Source: DATJLY01 sp035532935 (GTDB lineage Bacteria > Pseudomonadota > Alphaproteobacteria > ATCC43930 > CGMCC-115725). From it: a DNA stretch of 64,000 bases. This document shows positions 58,909-64,000 of the stretch, piece by piece. The notes under the pieces are model-generated. The model did not search any database. It had not been told where the DNA came from and saw only the letters and a program-made list of their open reading frames with translations. Both the position numbers and the translations under genes were made by a program. Numbering within the stretch: the first letter of the stretch is position 1; every line of letters starts with the position of its first letter. The DNA lies in assembly GCA_035532935.1 (NCBI GenBank), contig DATKQE010000085.1, forward strand, positions 62,001-126,000, read 5' to 3'.

Positions 58909-60567
58909 TCAGGAGGCTCCAGTCACGCGCAGCACCTCTTCGAGCGAGGTGACGCCGGCGCTCGCCTTCGCGAGCCCGTCGCGGCGCAGATCGACGAATC
59001 CGGCGGCGCGCGCCGCCTCGTGCAGCGCCCTTGCATCGGCGCGCCCGAGAATCAACGGCTGGAACCGCTCGTCCACCACCAGCAGCTCGGCGATCGCGGT
59101 GCGGCCGTGATAGCCGGTGCCGCCGCACGCGTCGCAGCCTTTGGCGCGGTAGAGCCGCATCGCGCCATCGCCGGACGGCGCGAGGCCGAACCGCTCGACG
59201 AGCGCCGGCGGCGGCGCGTAAGCCTCGCGGCAGCGGCGGCAGAGACAGCGCACCAGGCGCTGCGCCACGACGCCGCGCAGGACCGAGGCCAGGAGATAAT
59301 CCTCGAGCCCCATGTCGAGCAGGCGGACGATCGCGCTGACGGCGTCGTTGGTGTGGAGCGTCGACAGCAGCAGATGGCCGGTGAGGCTCGCCTGCGCCGC
59401 GATCCGCGCCGTCTCGAGGTCGCGAATCTCGCCGACGAGAAGAATGTCCGGGTCCTGGCGCAGCAGCGAGCGCAGGAGATTGGCGAAACTGAGCCCGATC
59501 GCCGGCCGCACCGGGATCTGGTTGGCGCCGGGAAGCTGGTATTCGACCGGATCCTCGACCGTGAGAATCTTGCGCTCGCGCGTATTGAGCAGCGACAGCG
59601 CGGCATAGAGCGTCGAGGTCTTGCCGCTGCCGGTCGGGCCGGTGACGAGCAGCATGCCGCTCGGCAGCGCCAGCAGCGCCTCGAAGGCGTGGCGCTGCGC
59701 GGCGCCGAACCCGAGCGCCGGGAGATCGAGTGGCGCGCGCTCGCGGTCGAGCAGCCGCATCACCACGCTCTCACCGTGCAGCGTCGGCACGATCGAGACG
59801 CGCAGGTCGATCTCGCGGCCCTCGACCACCATGCGGAAGCGCCCGTCCTGCGGCAGCCGGCGCTCGGCGATGTTGAGCCCTGCCATCACCTTGATGCGGC
59901 TGACGATGTTGTCGTAGAGGCCGGCCGGCGGCGGCTCGATGTCGCGCAGCGTGCCGTCGATGCGCAGCCGCTGCATCACGCGGTCGGGATTGGCCTCGAT
60001 GTGGATGTCGGAGGCGCGCGTCGCCGCGGCGTGGGCGATGAGCCGGTTGACATAGCGGATGACCGGCTCCTCGCTCGCCGAATCGGCAAGGCGCCGCACG
60101 TCGTCGGGCGCGGCGGCGGCGGCGGCGCGCGCCGCCGCCATAGCCTCGCCGCTGCCGTAGAGACGCTCGAGCGCGCGGGCGAGCTCGCTCGGCACCGCCG
60201 CCCAGGGCAGGACCGGACGGCCGGCGGCGATTCGCACCGCCTTGATGGTATAGTCGTCGGTCGGATCGGCCATCGCCAGCGCCAATCCCTGGGGCGTGTC
60301 CTGGAGCGGCACGGCGCGGGCGCGGGCGAGGAAATCGGGCCGCAGCGCCGCCGCGAACAGCGGCGACGCGGGGTAGTCGCCTGGCGCGGCGAGCGGGACG
60401 TCGAGAAACGCCGCGAGGCATTCGGCCATCTCGCGCTCGCTCATCATGCCGAGCCGGGTGATGATCACGCTCTCGCTCTCGCCGCGCTCGCGGCGGAGCG
60501 CCAGCACGCGCTCGCGATGCACCGCGTCGAGGCGGCCGCGCGTCACAAGGAAATCAACCAGCTCCAT
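58909..60567 (-). CDS. gspE: Type II secretion ATPase GspE
   Basis: A 552-residue secretion ATPase. An N-terminal MshEN/N1E-type domain covers about residues 1-140; the core has Walker A G-P-T-G-S-G-K with Lys316, the Asp box D-P-D-I-L-L-V-G-E-I-R-D (Walker B), T-L-H-T-N-D, and a four-Cys zinc site with two C-x-x-C pairs (C-R-R-C and C-D-A-C). It is the first gene of the visible operon. The cytoplasmic hexamer powers pseudopilus extension. PilB of type IV pili is similar, but the operon context favours GspE. Confidence 0.93.
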   Translation of the reverse strand: MELVDFLVTRGRLDAVHRERVLALRRERGESESVIITRLGMMSEREMAECLAAFLDVPLAAPGDYPASPLFAAALRPDFLARARAVPLQDTPQGLALAMADPTDDYTIKAVRIAAGRPVLPWAAVPSELARALERLYGSGEAMAAARAAAAAAPDDVRRLADSASEEPVIRYVNRLIAHAAATRASDIHIEANPDRVMQRLRIDGTLRDIEPPPAGLYDNIVSRIKVMAGLNIAERRLPQDGRFRMVVEGREIDLRVSIVPTLHGESVVMRLLDRERAPLDLPALGFGAAQRHAFEALLALPSGMLLVTGPTGSGKTSTLYAALSLLNTRERKILTVEDPVEYQLPGANQIPVRPAIGLSFANLLRSLLRQDPDILLVGEIRDLETARIAAQASLTGHLLLSTLHTNDAVSAIVRLLDMGLEDYLLASVLRGVVAQRLVRCLCRRCREAYAPPPALVERFGLAPSGDGAMRLYRAKGCDACGGTGYHGRTAIAELLVVDERFQPLILGRADARALHEAARAAGFVDLRRDGLAKASAGVTSLEEVLRVTGAS

Positions 60568-60607
60568 GGCCGCACGCGCGTCGCGCCCGGCAGCGACACG
60601 GGCGCAC

Positions 60608-61702
60608 TCAGAGGAATTTGGTGTGGATGTCCACGGTCGATTCGACGCCCAGCCGGGCGAAATTCCCGGCCAGCCAGGTCTCGGCGCGGGCCCGCCCGAC
60701 GTCGCGGAGATGCGTGATGAATTCCCAGTCGGCGTTGAGCTTGCTCGCGACGCCGAGCCCGGTCATGAGCTGATCGTCGGCGATGCCGTGGATCAAGACG
60801 TGCTTCAGCTCCGCGTCGTCGATGTGCTTTTCGGCGATGAGTCGGGTGACGAAGCTGATCGCCCGCATCTCGCGCATGAGCGACGAGTTGAAGCTGATCT
60901 CGTTGATGCGGTTGAGGATGTCGGCGGCGGTGCGCGGCACCTCGGTGCGGTTCAATGGATTGATGTGGACGATGACGATGTCGGCGCTCTTGCACGAATA
61001 GATCAGCGGATAGAGCGCCGGATTGCCCATGTAGCCGCCGTCCCAATAGGCTTCGCCGTCGATCTCCACCGCCTGGAACATGAAAGGAAGGCAGGCCGAG
61101 GCGAGAACCGCCGACGCGCTCAGCTCGTGGTGCTCGAAAATCTTGACCTTGCCGGTGCGGACATTGGTGGCGGACAAGAACAGCTTGACCGGGCAGTCGG
61201 GCCGCTTCAGCGCCTCGAAATCGACCGACTGGTCGAGCACGTCGCGCAACGGGTTCAGATTCATCGGGTTGAATTCGTAGGGCGACATCAGCCGCGTCAT
61301 GATGTCGAAGAACTGGAACGCCGGCGACCAGCGCAGCGAATGGTCGTGCGTCAGCCGGTCCATCAGGCTCGGCTGCAGCGGACTCATCGTCGCGGCGTGG
61401 CTGATGCGCCGCCAATAGGCGGTGAGCGCCTTGCGCGCGCCCTCGCGGCCGCCGATCGTCAGTCCATAGGCGAGTACCGCGGCATTCATCGCGCCGGCAC
61501 TGGTCGCGCTGATCCCCTCGAAGGCGATGCCGGGTTCTTCGAGCAGGCGGTCGAGCACGCCCCAGGTGAAGGCGCCGTGCGCGCCGCCGCCCTGGAGCGC
61601 GAGATTCACCACCTTGACCGGGGCGGGGCTTGCTGCCTGACGCGACGCCTTCGCGCCCGGCGCCCTCTTGGCGATGGGCTCGTGTTCCGACATGTCGTCC
61701 AT
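60608..61702 (-). CDS. Patatin-like phospholipase family protein
   Basis: A 364-residue patatin-fold acyl hydrolase. It has the oxyanion loop Q-G-G-G-A-H-G-A near residue 38, the nucleophile elbow A-T-S-A-G (Ala in place of the first Gly), and the catalytic Asp in Y-W-D-G-G-Y. There is no signal peptide. A lysine-rich N-terminal 25 residues is likely disordered. The gene follows the 3-hydroxybutyrate dehydrogenase gene by 28 bases on the same strand, a pairing seen in other alphaproteobacteria; it could release acyl chains or act on storage granules. Start 61702 has GGGGAG upstream. Confidence 0.88.
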   Translation of the reverse strand: MDDMSEHEPIAKRAPGAKASRQAASPAPVKVVNLALQGGGAHGAFTWGVLDRLLEEPGIAFEGISATSAGAMNAAVLAYGLTIGGREGARKALTAYWRRISHAATMSPLQPSLMDRLTHDHSLRWSPAFQFFDIMTRLMSPYEFNPMNLNPLRDVLDQSVDFEALKRPDCPVKLFLSATNVRTGKVKIFEHHELSASAVLASACLPFMFQAVEIDGEAYWDGGYMGNPALYPLIYSCKSADIVIVHINPLNRTEVPRTAADILNRINEISFNSSLMREMRAISFVTRLIAEKHIDDAELKHVLIHGIADDQLMTGLGVASKLNADWEFITHLRDVGRARAETWLAGNFARLGVESTVDIHTKFL

Positions 61703-61730
61703 GGCAGTCTCCCCGACTGGTTCTTGGCTG

Positions 61731-62558
61731 TTAGTGGGCGGTCCAGCCGCCATCGACCGGCAGCGCGGCTCCGGTGATGGAGGCAGCGCCGTCGCTGCAA
61801 AGGAACGCCGCGAGCGCGCCCATCTCCTCGACCGTGGCGAAGCGCTTGTTCGGCTGCTCCGCCAGAAGCACGTCATGGATGACCTGCTCGCGCGTCATGT
61901 TGTGCGCCTTGGCCTGGCCGTCGAGCTGGCCCTCCACGAGCGGCGTCCAGACATAGCCGGGGCAGATCGCATTGCAGGTGATGCCGAGCTCGGCGCCCTC
62001 GAGCGCGGTCACCTTGGTGAAGCCGACCATGCCGTGCTTGGCCGCGACATAGGCGGATTTGAACGGCGAGGCGATGAGGCCGTGGGCCGACGCGATGTTG
62101 ATGATGCGTCCCCACTTGCGCTGCTTCATGCCCGGCAGCGCGGCGCGGGTGGTATGGAAGGCCGACGACAGGTTGATGGCGATGATGGCATCCCAGCGCG
62201 CCACCGGGAACTCGTCGATCGGCGCCACGAACTGGATGCCGGCATTGTTGACGACGATGTCGACCTTGCCGAACGTCTTCGCCGCGTTCGCGACCATGGC
62301 GGCGATCGCGTCGGGCTTGCTCATGTCGGCGCCGTCATAGACGGCCTTGACCTTGTGCTCGGCGGCGAGTTCGGCGCGGATGCGTTCGATCTCGCCGGCG
62401 TCGCCGAAGCCGTTGAGCATGATGTCGGCGCCGGCCTGCGCCAGCGCCTGGGCGATGCCGAGGCCGATGCCGCTGGTCGAGCCCGTAACGATAGCCGCCT
62501 TGCCGGCGAGCGAGGGCGCGCCGGAGTTTGCCGTTTTCGCGGTAGACATAGTGACCAT
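61731..62558 (-). CDS. bdhA: 3-Hydroxybutyrate dehydrogenase (SDR family)
   Basis: A 275-residue SDR closely matching D-3-hydroxybutyrate dehydrogenases. The NAD motif T-G-S-T-S-G-I-G, N-N-A-G-I-Q-F-V-A-P, the Ser in I-N-I-A-S-A-H-G, Y-x-x-x-K (Y-V-A-A-K) and the specificity segment C-P-G-Y-V-W-T-P-L-V are all present. It converts 3-hydroxybutyrate to acetoacetate in PHB breakdown. The N-terminal 15 residues are an extension over the usual 260-residue enzyme, so a later start is possible. The 234-base gap to the prepilin peptidase shows no other gene. Confidence 0.9.
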   Translation of the reverse strand: MVTMSTAKTANSGAPSLAGKAAIVTGSTSGIGLGIAQALAQAGADIMLNGFGDAGEIERIRAELAAEHKVKAVYDGADMSKPDAIAAMVANAAKTFGKVDIVVNNAGIQFVAPIDEFPVARWDAIIAINLSSAFHTTRAALPGMKQRKWGRIINIASAHGLIASPFKSAYVAAKHGMVGFTKVTALEGAELGITCNAICPGYVWTPLVEGQLDGQAKAHNMTREQVIHDVLLAEQPNKRFATVEEMGALAAFLCSDGAASITGAALPVDGGWTAH

Positions 62559-62792
62559 GATGCGCTTCCGTTGGAGTTTCGGGTGCCGTTGCGGCCCGAT
62601 GCGGGCCCTGGTGGAGACTGGCCGTAAACGGGATGATCGTCGCCGCGCTCAGGCAGTGACCGATGCCCCCCGGAGCAGCGCGCCGATTCATCTTATGGGC
62701 AGGGACGGGACCACCGCAATGACAAAAACTTGCGCGCCGGCCGCGGCTTCGCCACGTTCGGCATCCTCGCCGCAAATGATTACGGAACAGTG

Positions 62793-63554
62793 ATGACGGC
62801 GTTCGACGGCTTCACGCTCGTCTTTCTCTCTTGCGTCGGCGTGGTGATCGGCAGTTTCGTCGCCACTCTGGCGCTGCGCCTGCCAGTGGGCGAAAGCATC
62901 GGCGGGCGCTCGCGTTGCCCGCATTGCCACCATGTTCTCGGCGTGCGCGATCTCGTGCCGCTGACGAGCTGGGTGGCGCTCGGCGGCCGTTGCCGCTATT
63001 GCGGCGAAGCGATCGGCGTCTATTACCCGGCGGTCGAACTCGCCGCACTAGCGATCGCGCTGTGGGCCTTTGCAACCGATTCGGGCTGGCTGGTATGGGC
63101 GAGTTGCGGGTTCGGGTGGACCCTGCTCGCGCTCGCCCTCATCGATCGGCGCCACTTCATCCTGCCCGACGTGCTGACGCTGCCGCTCGTGCCGGCGGGA
63201 CTGGCGGTCGCCTGGTTCGCGGTGCCGGAAGCGGCGGCGCTCGTCGACAATCTCGCCGGTGCCGTCGGCGGGTATCTTGTCTTTTTCCTCGTCGCCTGGG
63301 CCTATCGGCGCTGGCGCGGGCGCGACGGATTGGGGGCGGGCGATGCCAAGCTGCTCGCCGGTCTCGGCGCCTGGGTCGGCGCCAGCGGCCTGCCGAGCGT
63401 GGTTCTCTTGGCCGCGGGACTCGCCCTTGCCGCAGCGCTTGTCGGCGGGCTTCGCGGCGGGCGCCGGCTGTCGCGGCTCGACCGCGTGCCGTTCGGGCCG
63501 TTTCTTGCTGCCGCCGGTTGGCTGGTTTGGCTTTACGGCCCGCTCTTCGGCTGA
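62793..63554 (+). CDS. Prepilin peptidase (GspO/PilD, A24 family)
   Basis: A 253-residue membrane aspartyl protease with methyltransferase domain. Two C-x-x-C pairs (C-P-H-C and C-R-Y-C) form the zinc site, and the catalytic Asp residues lie in A-L-I-D-R-R and G-A-G-D-A-K (G-x-G-D motif). It cleaves and N-methylates prepilins, and should process the GspH-K pseudopilins encoded nearby. The ATG at 62793 was chosen because an upstream start 63 bases earlier adds a non-family extension. It overlaps the next gene, on the opposite strand, by 22 bases. Confidence 0.92.
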   Translation: MTAFDGFTLVFLSCVGVVIGSFVATLALRLPVGESIGGRSRCPHCHHVLGVRDLVPLTSWVALGGRCRYCGEAIGVYYPAVELAALAIALWAFATDSGWLVWASCGFGWTLLALALIDRRHFILPDVLTLPLVPAGLAVAWFAVPEAAALVDNLAGAVGGYLVFFLVAWAYRRWRGRDGLGAGDAKLLAGLGAWVGASGLPSVVLLAAGLALAAALVGGLRGGRRLSRLDRVPFGPFLAAAGWLVWLYGPLFG

Positions 63555-64000
63555 GCCTGGTCCATCACCTGCCGGAACTGCTGCAGCGCCGTCACGAACG
63601 ATTGCGGCTGATAGGTGGCATTATTCTGCAGCGCGCTATAGAGGCCGTTGAGCGATCCGAACATCGCCTTGGCGCGCCGGTCGTCGATGGAGCCGGCGAG
63701 CTTCATCTCGCTGACGACGGAGGAAAGCGCCATCGTCGCCTGCTCGGCATCGGGATAGGTATCGGCGCGATGATCGAGCCCGGCGGCGATCAGGCTATCG
63801 CCCAGCGCGCGCGTGTCCGCCGGCGTGAAGTTGTAGTTCTCGAGCACCGGGATGAGCCGGTTCGCGGCGTCGCGCACGAGGCGCGCCTGGCGCTCGACAT
63901 CGGCCCAGTTCGCGGTGGTCGCGCGGTGCAGTGCGAGCATGTGGTCGGCGATGGTCTTGGCGGTGGCCGGGGCGACGCGGGCGGCGATGATGCGCAGCAT
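63533..64000 (-). CDS. Unknown alpha-helical protein, possibly partial
   Basis: 155 codons are visible, mostly predicted helix (A-R-V-A-P-A-T-A-K-T-I-A-D-H and Q-A-T-M-A-L-S-S-V-V). The first visible ATG is exactly at the window edge, so the true start may lie outside. A Q/N-rich C-terminal part (L-Q-N-N-A-T-Y-Q-P-Q) is notable. I recognise no family. It overlaps the prepilin peptidase gene end-to-end by 22 bases. Confidence 0.6.
   Translation of the reverse strand: MLRIIAARVAPATAKTIADHMLALHRATTANWADVERQARLVRDAANRLIPVLENYNFTPADTRALGDSLIAAGLDHRADTYPDAEQATMALSSVVSEMKLAGSIDDRRAKAMFGSLNGLYSALQNNATYQPQSFVTALQQFRQVMDQAQPKSGP

Overview
The window is GC-rich, densely coded bacterial chromosome. Family content points to an alphaproteobacterium: an RpoH-type sigma factor beside a ChaB-like protein and universal stress proteins, FNR/FixK-type boxes, a PAS_5-family remnant, poly-hydroxybutyrate metabolism and an alphaproteobacterial-style palindromic repeat. 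I cannot name a genus. I saw no phage, insertion sequence, CRISPR array or RNA gene.

Layout. 1-3332: end of an RND efflux adaptor plus its pump. 3441-8791: an N-acyl-D-amino-acid deacylase-like amidohydrolase, a MetF-like reductase, and a crotonase/LeuD/LeuC-like operon. 8867-16855: a stress island (CBS-BON protein, Lon-like protease, two USP-type proteins, ChaB, RpoH, a small cytochrome c) with three FNR/FixK-type palindromes. 16874-22580: amidohydrolase, CobW-type GTPase, a CoxL-like molybdenum hydroxylase subunit and a lone binding protein. 22776-26816: a VOC protein and a ferB/ferA-like hydroxycinnamate module. 27443-36272: an aromatic-catabolism cluster on both strands (class III extradiol dioxygenase, LLM and FAD monooxygenases, SnoaL-like protein, SDR, PDR/VanB-type reductase, amidohydrolase/decarboxylase, HpcH aldolase). 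37284-40378: cNMP-binding patatin, ACT protein and Sir2 deacetylase, closed by an intrinsic terminator.

40535-53232 is the most unusual part. Six co-directional, overlapping or closely spaced genes encode: a cytoplasmic FAD/NAD(P) oxidoreductase fused to two cyclic-nucleotide-binding domains and a ferredoxin domain with 16 cysteines; a five-helix membrane protein with two His pairs, each 14 residues apart (a two-haem b cytochrome pattern); an FHA-transmembrane-decahaem cytochrome c; a double GlcG/HbpS-domain protein; an outer-membrane beta-barrel; and a 1270-residue secreted decahaem cytochrome with an LVIVD-type propeller. Read together they describe a possible route for electrons from cytoplasmic NAD(P)H across both membranes, with signal-sensing domains built into the inner components. 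This function is inferred from architecture only.

53236-60567, converging on that cluster, is a type II secretion operon (E,F,H,I,J,K,L,M and a GspC/N-like gene) lacking gspD and gspG here; a prepilin peptidase lies nearby (62793-63554). A patatin and a 3-hydroxybutyrate dehydrogenase sit between them, and a partial unknown gene ends the window.
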